A DNA stretch of 64,000 bases from assembly GCF_000968135.1 (NCBI RefSeq), contig NZ_FO538765.1, forward strand, positions 1,751,819 through 1,815,818, in the 5' to 3' direction. Each line of letters opens with the position of its first letter. The first letter of the stretch is position 1. The notes under the pieces are model-generated. The model saw only the letters and a list, made by a program, of their open reading frames with translations, made no database searches and was not told the origin of the DNA. Position numbers and translations under genes: made by a program. Source of the stretch: Magnetospira sp. QH-2. GTDB lineage: Bacteria; Pseudomonadota; Alphaproteobacteria; Rhodospirillales; Magnetospiraceae. This document shows positions 1 through 9,396 of the stretch, piece after piece.

Positions 1-2
1 TC

Positions 3-131
3 CATGTGGTTCGGGTCGAGGTGCCCGCGGAGCGCATTGCCAAGGAATATTTCTATATTCCGGCAGCTATCGTGCTGATATTGCTTGTTGTTCTGCAACG
101 CCGCCGTCAACGTACCGAAGCCCCGGTCTAG
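3..131 (+). CDS. C-terminal end of an unidentified membrane protein (cut by left edge)
   Basis: Only the last 42 residues are inside the window, in an open frame that runs in from the left edge to a TAG stop. They hold a clear membrane segment (YIPAAIVLILLVVL) followed at once by a positively charged tail (QRRRQR), so the protein ends with a C-terminal anchor whose tail is probably cytoplasmic. The family cannot be told from this fragment. It lies 13 bases upstream of the universal stress protein gene, whose ribosome-binding site overlaps its stop codon, so the two are probably cotranscribed. Confidence 0.6.
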   Translation, partial: HVVRVEVPAERIAKEYFYIPAAIVLILLVVLQRRRQRTEAPV

Positions 132-144
132 GAGGGACCCCGCC

Positions 145-570
145 ATGTATAACGATGTTCTTTTGGCCATTGACTTGGACGACGATTCCTCCTGGTCCAA
201 AGCCCTTCCTGTCGCTCTCGAGTTTGTCCGCAATTCCGACGGAATGTTGCACGTTATGACGGTCGTGCCGAATTTCGGCATGTCTATCGTCGGCCAGTTC
301 TTCCCGAAGGGTTACGAAGAGGAACTGGGCACCAAGATTCTGCAAACCTTGAAAGATTTTGTGGCCAATCATGTTCCCAAGGACGTCAAAGTCCAGCATA
401 TCGTCGGGGAAGGGACGGTATACGAAGTGATTCTTAAAATTGCTGGGAAGATCAATGCCGATATGATTGTCGTGGCCTCGGGCCGGGATGACCTCAAGGA
501 CTTCCTCCTCGGCCCCAATGCCGCGCGGGTGGTGCGCCATGCCAAGTGTTCGGTCACGGTGGTGCGTTAA
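145..570 (+). CDS. universal stress protein, UspA family
   Basis: The product has 141 residues, the usual length of a single-domain Usp protein. It begins MYNDVLLAIDLDDDS, the typical first beta strand with the nucleotide-contacting acidic residue, and ends with the characteristic C-terminal strand (CSVTVVR). The ATP-loop region reads VVASGRDDLKDFLLGPNAAR; it keeps the GRDDLKDFLLG shape but has PN where ATP-binding members have a small Gly-Ser, so nucleotide binding is uncertain. A longer upstream start exists, but AGGAGG seven bases before the ATG at 145 decides the start. Usp proteins are cytoplasmic stress-survival factors and are often cotranscribed with a transporter; the gene upstream encodes a membrane protein. 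A strong terminator follows. Confidence 0.9.
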   Translation: MYNDVLLAIDLDDDSSWSKALPVALEFVRNSDGMLHVMTVVPNFGMSIVGQFFPKGYEEELGTKILQTLKDFVANHVPKDVKVQHIVGEGTVYEVILKIAGKINADMIVVASGRDDLKDFLLGPNAARVVRHAKCSVTVVR

Positions 571-596
571 ACAGCCCAACGCCATTTCGCAAAACC

Positions 597-632
597 AAAG
601 GCTTAGAGGAGGGATCCTCTAAGCCTTTGTTT
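597..632 (+). terminator. Rho-independent terminator after the usp gene
   Basis: A perfect 14-bp stem (597-610 with 615-628) with a GGGA loop is followed by a short T-rich stretch. It sits 27 bases past the usp stop codon. Because the stem is symmetrical it may also insulate the tRNA-Pro gene that ends nearby on the other strand. Confidence 0.85.
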
Positions 633-645
633 CGTGTGCCGTAAA

Positions 646-722
646 TGGTCGGAGTGAGAGGATTCGAACCTCCGGCCCCCGCCTCCCGAAGACGGTGCTC
701 TACCAGGCTGAGCTACACTCCG
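646..722 (-). tRNA. tRNA-Pro (anticodon CGG)
   Basis: On the minus strand the sequence folds into a full cloverleaf. The acceptor stem is CGGAGTG/CACTCCG, the D-arm contains AGCTCAGCCTGGTAGAGC, and the anticodon loop TTCGGGA gives anticodon CGG. The T-loop is GTTCGAATC. The discriminator base is A and the CCA end is encoded (positions 646-648 on the plus strand read TGG). One G-U pair lies in the anticodon stem. Confidence 0.97.
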
Positions 723-769
723 GCATGGGTGAGGGCGCCTTATAGCCTCGATTTCGGCGCCCTGCAAGA

Positions 770-1786
770 TCAATGGGCGCGTTCGATGCAGAAATCGACG
801 ATATCGATCAAGGCCTGACGTTCCGGGTTGTCGGGAAAGATCCCCAGGGCATCGCGGGCGATGGCCCCATAATGGCGGGCGCGGGCCACCGTATCCACCA
901 GGGCCTCGCGTTTTTCCATCAACTCGATGGCACGTTCCAGGTCGCCTTCGTCCTGATTAAGGTTCTCCAGGGTGCGGCGCCAGAACTCGCGCTCTTCCTC
1001 GGTGCCGCGTCGGAAGGCCAGGATGATCGGCAAAGTAATTTTGCCCTCGCGGAAATCATCGCCGACGGTCTTGCCCAATTCCGCCTGCTTGGCCGAATAG
1101 TCAAGCATGTCGTCGATGAGTTGGAACACGATGCCTAGGTTCATGCCGTAGCTATCGAGGGCTTCTTCTTCCACGTCCGGGCGGTCGGCCACCACCGCGC
1201 CAACCCGGCAGGCGGCGGCGAACAGGGCGGCGGTCTTGCCCTTGATGACATCCAAATAGGCTGCTTCGCCGGTATCGGTGTCATTGGTGGTGATCAACTG
1301 ATGCACCTCGCCCTCGGCGATGGTGGAGGAAGCGCCGGAGAGAATCGCCAGCACCTTGAGCGAGCCATTTTCGACCATCAGCTCGAAAGCCCGGCTGAAC
1401 AAAAAATCACCAACCAGCACCGATGGCTTGTTTCCCCACAGGGCATTGGCCGAGGATTCGCCGCGCCGCAGGTCGCTTTCATCGACCACGTCGTCGTGCA
1501 ACAGAGTGGCGGTATGGATGAATTCGACGCATGTGGCGAGGCCAACATGGCGTTGTTCCTGGTGTCCGCACATGCGGGCCGAGGCGAGAGTCAGCATGGG
1601 GCGCAGTCGCTTTCCACCGGCTGCCACGATATGCCCGGCCAGCTGTGGAATCAGCGCCACCGGGCTATCCATGCGTTCGACGATCAGGCGATTGACGCCC
1701 TTCATATCGTCGGCCACCAGGGCCGTCAGAGTTTCCAGAGCCTTTTTGCGGCCCCGTTCTTCTTCTAAATTGACGACAACACCCAC
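770..1786 (-). CDS. ispB: all-trans polyprenyl diphosphate synthase (ubiquinone side chain)
   Basis: This 338-residue protein is a trans-isoprenyl diphosphate synthase. It extends farnesyl or geranylgeranyl diphosphate with isopentenyl diphosphate to give the long side chain of ubiquinone. The substrate-binding stretch GGKRLRPML, the first aspartate-rich motif (LLHDDVVDES) and the second (LIDDMLDY) are all present and correctly spaced. The chain length of the product cannot be read with certainty; octaprenyl or decaprenyl is expected in this group. The GTG at 1786 is chosen as start because a GGAGG precedes it; the longer frame upstream has an atypical, Arg/Pro-rich N-terminus. It is divergent from the DUF2007 gene. 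Confidence 0.92.
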   Translation of the reverse strand: MGVVVNLEEERGRKKALETLTALVADDMKGVNRLIVERMDSPVALIPQLAGHIVAAGGKRLRPMLTLASARMCGHQEQRHVGLATCVEFIHTATLLHDDVVDESDLRRGESSANALWGNKPSVLVGDFLFSRAFELMVENGSLKVLAILSGASSTIAEGEVHQLITTNDTDTGEAAYLDVIKGKTAALFAAACRVGAVVADRPDVEEEALDSYGMNLGIVFQLIDDMLDYSAKQAELGKTVGDDFREGKITLPIILAFRRGTEEEREFWRRTLENLNQDEGDLERAIELMEKREALVDTVARARHYGAIARDALGIFPDNPERQALIDIVDFCIERAH

Positions 1787-1898
1787 GTTCCGTGGCCTCC
1801 GAAGTTCCCCCAAACTGCATCGTCGCCCTTGACGGGGCGGGATACAGGGCGGAGCATATGGAGCCCACCCCGTCCGGTCAAGCAACACATCTATACCA

Positions 1899-2126
1899 AT
1901 GGCTGATACCATGAAGGAATTGCTGCGCACCGATAACCCCGTTTTGCTGTCCTGGCTGACCGCCCGGCTTGAAGGCGAGGGGATCGAGGCCCTGGTCTTC
2001 GATGCCCATACTAGTTCCGCCTATGGCTCTGGATTGTTGGCGTTGCGCCGTCGGGTCATGGTCGATGATGACGATCTTCCCCGGGCCAAGCGGCTGCTGG
2101 ACGAGGTCCCCGCCGATGATCTGTGA
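1899..2126 (+). CDS. small DUF2007-type protein
   Basis: A 75-residue soluble protein resembling the DUF2007 family (putative signal-transducing, alpha/beta ferredoxin-like fold). Recognisable features are the start KELLRTDNPVLLSWLTARLE, in which the chain alternates a strand with a long helix, and the central segment RRVMVDDDDLPRAKRLL. Members are commonly found directly upstream of a TrmN6-type methyltransferase in alphaproteobacteria, as here; the next gene overlaps it by 11 bases, so translation is probably coupled. The biochemical role is unknown. An internal ATG at 1911 is an alternative start. Confidence 0.8.
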   Translation: MADTMKELLRTDNPVLLSWLTARLEGEGIEALVFDAHTSSAYGSGLLALRRRVMVDDDDLPRAKRLLDEVPADDL

Positions 2127-2856
2127 GCCATCGGAAGATTCCCTTCTCGATGGCCGCGTGCGCCTGTTTCAGCCGGAAAACGGCTATCGGGCGGCGGTTG
2201 ATCCGGTGTTGCTTGCGGCATCGGTTGGCGCCGTTGCCGGAGACCGGGTGCTGGATCTGGGGTGTGGGACCGGGGCGGCCGGGCTTTGTTTGTTGGCCCG
2301 GGTCGCAGGCCTGGAGGTCACCGGGTTGGAGATTCAGTCAGACATGGCCGATTTGGCAAGAAAGGGGCGGGGGAATGGTCATGCTTTGAGGGTGATCACC
2401 GGCGATGTGGCCGATCCCCCCGACAGTCTCAACGGCGCGATCTTCGACCATATCATCGCCAACCCGCCTTATGTGCTGGAAGGACGTGGCAATTGTCCGC
2501 CCGACCCGGGCCGGGCTGTGGCCCATGTGGAGACCGAAGGTGCTCTGGGGGACTGGGTGGCGGCGGCCTTGCGCTGGTGTCGTCCCAAAGGGAGCATTAC
2601 CTTTATTCATCGGGCCGATCGGCTTGTGGATCTGTTGGCGCTGATGCGAGACCGGGTCGGTGCCTTGGTGATTTTCCCCCTATGGCCCATTCAGGGTAAA
2701 GAGGCCAAACGGGTCTTGGTGCAGGCCCGCAAGGGCCGCCGCACGCCGCCGCGATTGGCGGCCGGGCTGGTTTTGCATGATGCCGACGGGCGCTATACCG
2801 ATGAGGCCGAACAAATCCTGCGCCACGGTGCGCCGTTGGACGGCTTGGCCAATTGA
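2116..2856 (+). CDS. TrmN6-like tRNA/rRNA adenine-N6 methyltransferase
   Basis: The 246-residue protein is a class I SAM-dependent methyltransferase. It has the SAM-binding motif VLDLGCGTGAAGL around residue 40-50, an acidic residue ending strand 2 (GLEI), and the catalytic NPPY motif (IIANPPYV) typical of enzymes that methylate an exocyclic adenine nitrogen. The overall plan matches tRNA1(Val) A37 N6-methyltransferases of the TrmN6/YfiC group, with the early signature FQPENGYRAAVDPVLLAA. The substrate is inferred from family only. The ATG at 2116 overlaps the preceding gene; longer starts would run through that gene in another frame. Confidence 0.82.
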   Translation: MICEPSEDSLLDGRVRLFQPENGYRAAVDPVLLAASVGAVAGDRVLDLGCGTGAAGLCLLARVAGLEVTGLEIQSDMADLARKGRGNGHALRVITGDVADPPDSLNGAIFDHIIANPPYVLEGRGNCPPDPGRAVAHVETEGALGDWVAAALRWCRPKGSITFIHRADRLVDLLALMRDRVGALVIFPLWPIQGKEAKRVLVQARKGRRTPPRLAAGLVLHDADGRYTDEAEQILRHGAPLDGLAN

Positions 2857-2919
2857 TGCTATCCAGCTACGGCGTATGGCGTTGGGTCTAGATTAAGATG
2901 AATCCGTAGGAACTTGTTT

Positions 2920-3171
2920 ATGTTTGGGTTTAGTTTTCCGAAATTGTTGTTTACCGCGTTGGCGATCGCTGCTGTTTGGTACGGATTCAAGTATATTACC
3001 CGGCTTCAGGAGCGGCGCGATCAGGCGCCGAAAGTACGTCGGGGCAAGCAAACCGGTCCGGCCCGCGAGGCGTCTGTGGAAGATATGATTCAGTGTGAAA
3101 TATGCGGCGATTTCCTCTCTGGAGCCCGGCCCAGGTCCTGTGGGCGAAAAGACTGTCCTTATCCTGGTTGA
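2920..3171 (+). CDS. small membrane-anchored zinc-ribbon protein (PP0621-like)
   Basis: An 83-residue protein with an N-terminal membrane segment (LLFTALAIAAVWYGF), a short basic linker (residues about 30-50) and a C-terminal cysteine cluster CEICGDFL...SCGRKDC that could bind one zinc ion. This layout of anchor, basic/proline linker and treble-clef-like cysteines matches small proteins of the PP0621 type, whose function is unknown. The start is the ATG at 2920 with GTAGGA ahead of it; a TTG two codons upstream is also possible. Confidence 0.65.
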   Translation: MFGFSFPKLLFTALAIAAVWYGFKYITRLQERRDQAPKVRRGKQTGPAREASVEDMIQCEICGDFLSGARPRSCGRKDCPYPG

Positions 3172-3178
3172 ATCAGCG

Positions 3179-3207
3179 TTGACCGCAGCGGCTCCGGGGC
3201 GTACCTT
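3179..3207 (+). promoter_or_regulatory. candidate sigma70 promoter for glyQS
   Basis: TTGACC at 3179-3184 and TACCTT at 3202-3207 are separated by 17 bases and lie about 45 bases upstream of glyQ. The -35 element is close to consensus and the -10 element fits the TANNNT pattern. No experimental evidence is available. Confidence 0.4.
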
Positions 3208-3253
3208 GCGCCTCGCATTTCCCGGAACCCCCCATATCTAAAAAGCCAGACTC

Positions 3254-4135
3254 ATGGCCAGTACAGACTTCCAATCGCTGATCCTCACGCTGCAATCCTT
3301 TTGGGCGGAGCGGGGATGCGTATTGTTACAACCCTATGACATGGAAATGGGCGCGGGGACGTTTCACCCGGCGACCACCTTGCGGGCCTTGGGCCCGGAA
3401 CCCTGGAAGACCGCCTATGTGCAGCCGTCCCGACGGCCGACAGATGGGCGCTATGGCAACAATCCAAACCGTTTGCAGCACTATTATCAGTTCCAGGTGA
3501 TCCTCAAACCCTCGCCGGACAATGTGCAAGAGCTCTACCTCGACTCGCTCCGGCATTTGGGAATCGACCCGGACCTGCACGACATCCGCTTTGTCGAGGA
3601 TGATTGGGAAAGCCCGACTTTGGGTGCCTGGGGCCTGGGCTGGGAAGTCTGGTGCGATGGCATGGAAGTCACGCAGTTCACCTATTTCCAACAGGTGGGC
3701 GGGTTTGACTGCGATCCGGTATCGGCGGAGCTGACCTATGGCCTGGAACGGTTGGCCATGTACATCCAGGGGGTCGAGAATGTCTATGATCTGGCTTGGA
3801 ATGCCGATGGGGTAACCTATGGCGATGTCTATTTGCAAAACGAACAGGAACAGTCGGCCTTCAATTTCGAACATGCCAACACCGATATCCTGTTCCGCCA
3901 CTTCACCGATGCGGAAATCCAGTGCGCCGAACTGCTCGCCTTGAACAAGCCCCTGGCGCTGCCCGCCTATGAGCAATGCCTCAAGGCCAGCCATACATTC
4001 AACCTGCTGGATGCACGCGGGGTGATTTCAGTCACCGAGCGGCAGGCCTATATCGGGCGGGTCCGGGCATTGGCCAAAGGCTGCGCCGAGGCTTGGCTGA
4101 AATCCCGTGGCCATCTGACCGACGGGGAGGGCTAG
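3254..4135 (+). CDS. glyQ: glycyl-tRNA synthetase alpha subunit
   Basis: The 293-residue protein is the catalytic alpha chain of the alpha2beta2 bacterial glycyl-tRNA synthetase, which charges tRNA-Gly with glycine using ATP. The hallmark N-terminal sequence is present ([24 protein letters not shown]), as is [22 protein letters not shown] with the class II motif 2 region ([15 protein letters not shown]). [11 protein letters not shown] is the motif 3 region. Length is normal for the family. glyS begins four bases after the stop, so both subunits come from one transcript. Confidence 0.98.
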   Translation: MASTDFQSLILTLQSFWAERGCVLLQPYDMEMGAGTFHPATTLRALGPEPWKTAYVQPSRRPTDGRYGNNPNRLQHYYQFQVILKPSPDNVQELYLDSLRHLGIDPDLHDIRFVEDDWESPTLGAWGLGWEVWCDGMEVTQFTYFQQVGGFDCDPVSAELTYGLERLAMYIQGVENVYDLAWNADGVTYGDVYLQNEQEQSAFNFEHANTDILFRHFTDAEIQCAELLALNKPLALPAYEQCLKASHTFNLLDARGVISVTERQAYIGRVRALAKGCAEAWLKSRGHLTDGEG

Positions 4136-4138
4136 GCC

Positions 4139-6205
4139 ATGGCGGATCTGCTGCTCGAACTTTTCTCAGAGGAAATTCCCGCCCGCATGCAGGCCAAGGC
4201 CGTTGCTGATCTGTCGCGCCTGGTCATGGATGGCTTGAAGAAGTCTGGATTAGACTCTGATAAGACACAAACTTATGTGACCCCGCGTCGCCTGGTCTTG
4301 GCCGTCGAGGGACTGCCTGCGCAAGCGCCGGATATTACCGGAGAACGCAAGGGGCCAAAGATCGATGCCCCGGAACAGGCCATCGCCGGGTTCAAGCGGT
4401 CGATCCCCGACGGGGCAAAGATCGAGGAACGGGAGACCAAGAAGGGCACGCTCTATTTCGCCACCTGGGAAGAGAAGGGCCGGGCCACCGCCGAGATCCT
4501 CGCCGAGGTGTTGCCCGAAGCCCTGAATGCGCTGCCTTGGCCCAAATCCATGCGTTGGGGCTCCAATGCCAGAAAATGGGTGCGACCGCTGCATTCGATC
4601 ATCGCGCTGTTCGAAGGCGTGGTGGTGCCGTTCAGCTTCGGGCCGGTAAACAGCGGGAATACCACCCGCGGCCACCGGTTCATGGCCCCGGAAGAGATCA
4701 CCGTCAGCGGCATCGCCGACTATGTGAAACAGATGCGCGGCGCCAAAGTGATGTTGGACCGTGAGGAGCGCAAGGCGCTGATTCTCGAAGAGGCCCTGCG
4801 TCTTTCCGACGAAGAATCCCTCGTGCTCAAGCGCGACCAGGGCCTTTTGGAAGAGGTGGCTGGCCTGGTGGAATGGCCGGTGCTCTATATGGGGCAGATC
4901 GACAAGGCCTTCATGGAAGTGCCCAAGGAAGTCCTGATCACGTCCATGCGGGCGCACCAGAAATATTTCTCCTGTCTGACCCTGGATGGGCTGTTGGCCC
5001 CGCGATTCATTGTTGCCGCCAATCGTGAAACCCCCGATCATGGCAAACAGATCATCGCCGGTAACGAGCGGGTGCTGCGCGCTCGGCTGTCCGATGCCCG
5101 ATTCTTCTGGGATCAGGACCACAAGTCGACCCTGGAAGATCGCATTCCGGCCCTGGATGACATGGTGTTCCACGCCAAGCTGGGCACGGTGAAGGACAAG
5201 AGCGAGCGTATTGCCGAGATCGCCACGGCGCTGTGCAAGTATGTTCCCGGCGCCGACCCCGATAAGGCCCACCGGGCCGGACGCCTTTGCAAGGCGGATC
5301 TGGTTTCGGAAATGGTCTACGAGTTTCCGGAGGTGCAGGGGATCATGGGCCGCTATCTGGCCCGTGACGAAGGCGAGGACATGGCCGTCGCCGAAGCCAT
5401 TGCCGAGCACTATGCCCCGCAGGGTCCGGGCGATGACTGTCCTTCGGCGCCCGAATCCGTTGCCGTTTCCTTGGCCGACAAGATTGATACGCTGGTGGGA
5501 TTCTGGGCCATTGGCGAGACACCGACAGGCTCCAAGGATCCCTTTGCCTTGCGCCGCGCGGCCCTGGGCGTGATCCGCTTGATCGTCGAGAACAAGTTGC
5601 GGGTGCCGCTGTATGGGGCTTTCAATGTTGCCGGGGGCTGGCTGACACACCAGGGCGCCGTCGCCGAAGCCAGGAATCTGCCGGAACTATTGGACTTCTT
5701 CGCCGACCGACTGAAGGTCCACCTGAAGGAACAGGGCGTGCGGCATGACTTGATCTCCGCCGTGTTTGCTTTGGGCAACGAGGACGATCTGGTGCGCCTT
5801 TTGGCCAGAGTCGAGGCTTTGGGCCAATTCCTGGACAGCGACGACGGCGCCAATTTGTTGGTTGCCTACCGACGGGCCACCAATATCGTCCGCATCGAAG
5901 AAAAGAAGGATGGCCTGACCTATGGGGATCCAGTGGATCCGGCGGTCTTGGTACAGGACGAAGAAAAGGCCCTGGTGGCGACGCTCGAAGAAGTGGAGCC
6001 GATGGTGGCCCAGGCTCTGATAGATGAGAATTTCGAGGCGGCCATGACCAATCTTGCCCAACTGCGCGGGCCGGTGGACGCCTTTTTCGACCAGGTGACG
6101 GTGAATAGTGACGACCCGGCCCAACGGGTCAATCGATTGAGACTATTGGCGCGGATTGGACATGTCATGGGCGGCGTGGCCGACTTTTCCAACGTGGAGG
6201 GATAG
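4139..6205 (+). CDS. glyS: glycyl-tRNA synthetase beta subunit
   Basis: The 688-residue beta chain recognises tRNA-Gly and completes the tetrameric glycyl-tRNA synthetase. The N-terminus [18 protein letters not shown] is diagnostic. An HD-like central region is present, and the C-terminal part contains the DALR-type anticodon-binding domain (from about residue 575, near [14 protein letters not shown]). Length is normal. The gene follows glyQ with a three-base gap and is followed after three bases by ppdK, so the three genes form one tight operon. Confidence 0.98.
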   Translation: MADLLLELFSEEIPARMQAKAVADLSRLVMDGLKKSGLDSDKTQTYVTPRRLVLAVEGLPAQAPDITGERKGPKIDAPEQAIAGFKRSIPDGAKIEERETKKGTLYFATWEEKGRATAEILAEVLPEALNALPWPKSMRWGSNARKWVRPLHSIIALFEGVVVPFSFGPVNSGNTTRGHRFMAPEEITVSGIADYVKQMRGAKVMLDREERKALILEEALRLSDEESLVLKRDQGLLEEVAGLVEWPVLYMGQIDKAFMEVPKEVLITSMRAHQKYFSCLTLDGLLAPRFIVAANRETPDHGKQIIAGNERVLRARLSDARFFWDQDHKSTLEDRIPALDDMVFHAKLGTVKDKSERIAEIATALCKYVPGADPDKAHRAGRLCKADLVSEMVYEFPEVQGIMGRYLARDEGEDMAVAEAIAEHYAPQGPGDDCPSAPESVAVSLADKIDTLVGFWAIGETPTGSKDPFALRRAALGVIRLIVENKLRVPLYGAFNVAGGWLTHQGAVAEARNLPELLDFFADRLKVHLKEQGVRHDLISAVFALGNEDDLVRLLARVEALGQFLDSDDGANLLVAYRRATNIVRIEEKKDGLTYGDPVDPAVLVQDEEKALVATLEEVEPMVAQALIDENFEAAMTNLAQLRGPVDAFFDQVTVNSDDPAQRVNRLRLLARIGHVMGGVADFSNVEG

Positions 6206-6208
6206 ACT

Positions 6209-8887
6209 ATGACGAAGTGGGTATACGGGTTTGGCGACGGCAATGCCGAGGGGCGTGCCGATATGAAGAACTTGCTTGGTGGCAAGGGCGCCAACCTGGC
6301 CGAGATGGCGAGCCTGGGTATTCCGGTTCCGGCGGGCTTTACCATCACCACCGAGCTTTGCACCTACTTCTATGAAAATGATCAGACCTATCCCGCCGAC
6401 CTGAAGGAACAGGGCGCGAAGGCGCTGTCCGACGTGGAAAAGATCATGGGCGCCAAATTCGGCGATTCCGACAACCCGCTCTTGGTCTCGGTGCGTTCCG
6501 GCGCCCGGGCTTCCATGCCTGGCATGATGGACACCGTGCTCAACCTGGGTCTCAACGATGACACCGTCAAAGGCCTTATCGCCCAGTCCGGTGACGAGCG
6601 GTTTGCCTATGACAGCTATCGCCGTTTCGTGCAGATGTATTCCGACGTGGTGCTCGGCGTCGAGCATCATCACTTCGAGGAAATCCTGCAAGACCACAAG
6701 GATAGCAAGGGGTACGTGCTCGATACGGATATGACCGCCGATGACTGGAAACTGATTGTCGCATCCTTCCGTACCAAGGTTGAACAGCAACTGGGCCGTC
6801 CGTTCCCCATGGATCCGCAAGAACAGCTCTGGGGAGCCATCGGCGCGGTGTTCGGATCCTGGATGAACCAGCGGGCCATCACCTACCGCAAGCTCAACGA
6901 CATCCCCGCCGAATGGGGGACCGCCGTCAACGTGCAGGCCATGGTTTATGGCAACATGGGCGAAGATTCCGCCACCGGCGTTTGCTTCAGCCGAGATCCC
7001 TCCACCGGCATGAACCGGTTTTACGGCGAGTTCTTGATCAATGCCCAGGGAGAAGACGTGGTGGCGGGCATTCGCACGCCGCAGCCGCTGAACCTGGTCG
7101 AAAAGGAAACCTCCCATTCGGAGCTTCCGTCCATGGAAGAGGAAATGCCGGCGCTCTACAAAGAGCTGAACGGCTACCGGGATCGTTTGGAACAGCATTA
7201 TCGCGATATGCAGGATATGGAGTTCACCGTTCAGCGCGGCAAGCTCTGGATGCTGCAAACCCGCAACGGCAAGCGGACCGCCCAGGCGGCGCTGACCATT
7301 GCCGTTGAAATGTGCGAAGACGGGCTGATCGACAAGGAAGAAGCCATTCGCCGCATGGATCCGGCGATGCTCGATTCCCTGTTGCATCCGATGCTCGACC
7401 CCAGCGCCGACCGGACCGTCTTGGCCAAGGGCCTTCCGGCATCGCCGGGTGCCGCGTCGGGACAGGTGGTGTTCAGCGCCGATGAGGCCGAGAAATGGGC
7501 CGGGGCGGGCAAGAAAGTCATGCTGGTACGTATCGAAACCTCGCCCGAGGATATCGGCGGCATGCATGTGGCCCAGGGCATCCTGACCACCCGTGGCGGC
7601 ATGACCAGCCACGCGGCGGTTGTTGCGCGCGGCATGGGGACCCCTTGTGTTTCCGGTACCGGTGAGATCAAGGTGGATTACGCCTCCAAGTCCTTCTCCG
7701 TTGGCGGGACCACGGTGAACGAAGGGGATGTCATCACCATCGACGGCGCCTCTGGCGAGGTAATGCTCGGCGAAGTGCCGACCATGCAACCGGAATTGAC
7801 CGGCGATTTCGCCAAGCTGATGGCCTGGGTGGACAAGATTCGCACCTTGACGGTACGGACAAATGCCGAAACCCCGACCGATGCCCAGACCGCTCGCAAG
7901 TTCGGCGCCGAGGGCATTGGCCTGTGCCGCACCGAACATATGTTCTTTGACCCGGCACGGATCATCCATATGCGCGAGATGATCGTGGCCGAGGACGAGG
8001 AGACCCGCCGGGCCGCGCTGGCCAAGCTGCTGCCGTATCAGCGCCAGGATTTCTCGGAGCTGTTCGAAATCATGGCCGGGCTGCCGGTGACCATCCGTCT
8101 GCTCGATCCGCCACTGCACGAGTTCCTGCCGCATTCGGAGGCCGACATGGCCGATGTGGCTTCCGCCGCCGGAACCACGGTGGACAAGATCAAGGCGGCT
8201 TCCGCCCAGTTGCAGGAATCCAACCCCATGCTCGGTCATCGCGGCTGTCGTTTGGCGATCACCTATCCGGAGATCTGCGAGATGCAGGCCCGGGCCATTT
8301 TCGAGGCCGCCTGCGAGGTGACCAAGAAGGGCGGGGCGCCGGTGGTGCCGGAAGTGATGGTGCCGCTGGTGGGTCTGTTCAACGAATTCGATACCTTGAA
8401 AAAGGTGATCGAGGGCGTTGCCAAGACCGTCATGGCTGAACAAGGTATCGAACTAGAGTATCTGATCGGCACCATGATCGAATTGCCGCGCGCCGCCTTG
8501 CGGGCTGGTCACATCGCCGAGCAGGCCGAATTCTTCAGCTTCGGCACCAACGATCTTACTCAGACGGCCTTCGGTTTGTCTCGCGATGACGCGGGCAACT
8601 TCCTGAAGATCTATATCGACAAGGGCATCATCGAAGTGGATCCCTTCGTCTCCATTGATCAAGATGGTGTCGGCGAGTTGATCAAGCTGGCTGCCGAACG
8701 CGGCAAGGCCACCCGCCCGGACATCAAGCTGGGCATCTGTGGCGAACATGGCGGTGACCCGGCCTCGGTGGTGTTCTGCCATCACGCCGGTCTTAACTAT
8801 GTTTCCTGCTCTCCTTACCGGGTGCCGATTGCGCGCTTGGCGGCGGCGCAGGCCGTGTTGGGCGCCGGAAGCTACTCGACCAAGTAG
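6209..8887 (+). CDS. ppdK: pyruvate, phosphate dikinase
   Basis: The 892-residue enzyme interconverts pyruvate, ATP and phosphate with phosphoenolpyruvate, AMP and pyrophosphate. Domains are in the expected order: ATP-grasp nucleotide-binding domain (GKGANLAEMASLGIPVPAGF near residue 25), swivelling phosphohistidine domain (GGMTSHAAVVARGMGTPCVSG, catalytic His about residue 468), and a TIM-barrel PEP/pyruvate domain (GLCRTEHMFF, FSFGTNDLTQTAFGLSRDD, GICGEHGGDP). All motifs look intact. Its place directly behind glyS is common in Rhodospirillales-type genomes. With the 2-oxoacid oxidoreductase operon nearby, it could convert newly made pyruvate to PEP in carbon assimilation, but that link is inference. 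Confidence 0.97.
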   Translation: MTKWVYGFGDGNAEGRADMKNLLGGKGANLAEMASLGIPVPAGFTITTELCTYFYENDQTYPADLKEQGAKALSDVEKIMGAKFGDSDNPLLVSVRSGARASMPGMMDTVLNLGLNDDTVKGLIAQSGDERFAYDSYRRFVQMYSDVVLGVEHHHFEEILQDHKDSKGYVLDTDMTADDWKLIVASFRTKVEQQLGRPFPMDPQEQLWGAIGAVFGSWMNQRAITYRKLNDIPAEWGTAVNVQAMVYGNMGEDSATGVCFSRDPSTGMNRFYGEFLINAQGEDVVAGIRTPQPLNLVEKETSHSELPSMEEEMPALYKELNGYRDRLEQHYRDMQDMEFTVQRGKLWMLQTRNGKRTAQAALTIAVEMCEDGLIDKEEAIRRMDPAMLDSLLHPMLDPSADRTVLAKGLPASPGAASGQVVFSADEAEKWAGAGKKVMLVRIETSPEDIGGMHVAQGILTTRGGMTSHAAVVARGMGTPCVSGTGEIKVDYASKSFSVGGTTVNEGDVITIDGASGEVMLGEVPTMQPELTGDFAKLMAWVDKIRTLTVRTNAETPTDAQTARKFGAEGIGLCRTEHMFFDPARIIHMREMIVAEDEETRRAALAKLLPYQRQDFSELFEIMAGLPVTIRLLDPPLHEFLPHSEADMADVASAAGTTVDKIKAASAQLQESNPMLGHRGCRLAITYPEICEMQARAIFEAACEVTKKGGAPVVPEVMVPLVGLFNEFDTLKKVIEGVAKTVMAEQGIELEYLIGTMIELPRAALRAGHIAEQAEFFSFGTNDLTQTAFGLSRDDAGNFLKIYIDKGIIEVDPFVSIDQDGVGELIKLAAERGKATRPDIKLGICGEHGGDPASVVFCHHAGLNYVSCSPYRVPIARLAAAQAVLGAGSYSTK

Positions 8888-8960
8888 GACCGAGCGCCTG
8901 TTGGGTCGGTCCAATCGGACCCAATCAAACACGACGTGATCTGGACATCATTTGAGGAAC

Positions 8961-8989
8961 AACGGCGGGGCTTGGGTCCCGCCGTTTTT
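8961..8989 (+). terminator. Rho-independent terminator after ppdK
   Basis: A 9-bp GC-rich stem (8961-8969 with 8978-8986) and an 8-base loop are followed by TTTTT. It lies 73 bases past the ppdK stop and closes the glyQ-glyS-ppdK operon. Confidence 0.85.
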
Positions 8990-9073
8990 CATGGTCTTTC
9001 GATTTCAGGGCATACAATGGGTGGGGACCAAGGCGGCAGGAGGCGACGCAGGCTGCCTTGGTTTCCCTGTTTT

Positions 9074-9301
9074 CTATGAACCGGTCCGGGCCTTGCTGCC
9101 CCTGAGCGGGCAGCCAAACAACGGACCGACCAGGCAGATGTTGAACAGACCGGTGAGCATGGGACCGGTACCGAGGGCGGCGATGATCATGCCGTCGGTT
9201 CCGCCGATACCCCAAATGCCCCAAGTCACCAATGCGCCCCCGGCGAAGATGCGGATCAGCCGACCGGCAGGGGATGCCATAAAGGATGTAAATGCGTTCA
9301 T
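9074..9301 (-). CDS. DUF2892 (YgaP-type) small membrane protein
   Basis: A 75-residue protein with two hydrophobic helices separated by a glycine-rich turn (IFAGGALVTWGIWGIGG and MIIAALGTGPMLTGLFNICLVGPLFGCPL). The pattern, including GTGPMLTGLFNICLVGPLFG, is that of the DUF2892 membrane domain found alone or fused to rhodanese in YgaP. Stand-alone members are often linked to sulfur metabolism, but their activity is not established. AGGAAC precedes the ATG. It is transcribed toward the ppdK terminator, convergent with ppdK. Confidence 0.8.
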   Translation of the reverse strand: MNAFTSFMASPAGRLIRIFAGGALVTWGIWGIGGTDGMIIAALGTGPMLTGLFNICLVGPLFGCPLRGSKARTGS

Positions 9302-9396
9302 GATGGGTTCCTGTTGTCTTGATTGACGATGCAGGAATCCTAACGGGCGGAACCCGTTGGTTCTGTAACCTGGGCTACACAGAGGGCTACACAGAG

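Noticed and set aside
6143-8443. 766-codon minus-strand open frame opposite ppdK
   Set aside because: It is a codon-bias shadow of ppdK; the predicted protein is extremely His/Gly/Arg-rich and has no recognisable domain.
9340-9395. AACGGG-CCCGTT hairpin and short direct repeat CTACACAGAG
   Set aside because: The hairpin lacks a T-run and the repeat has only two 10-base units; neither supports a defined element.
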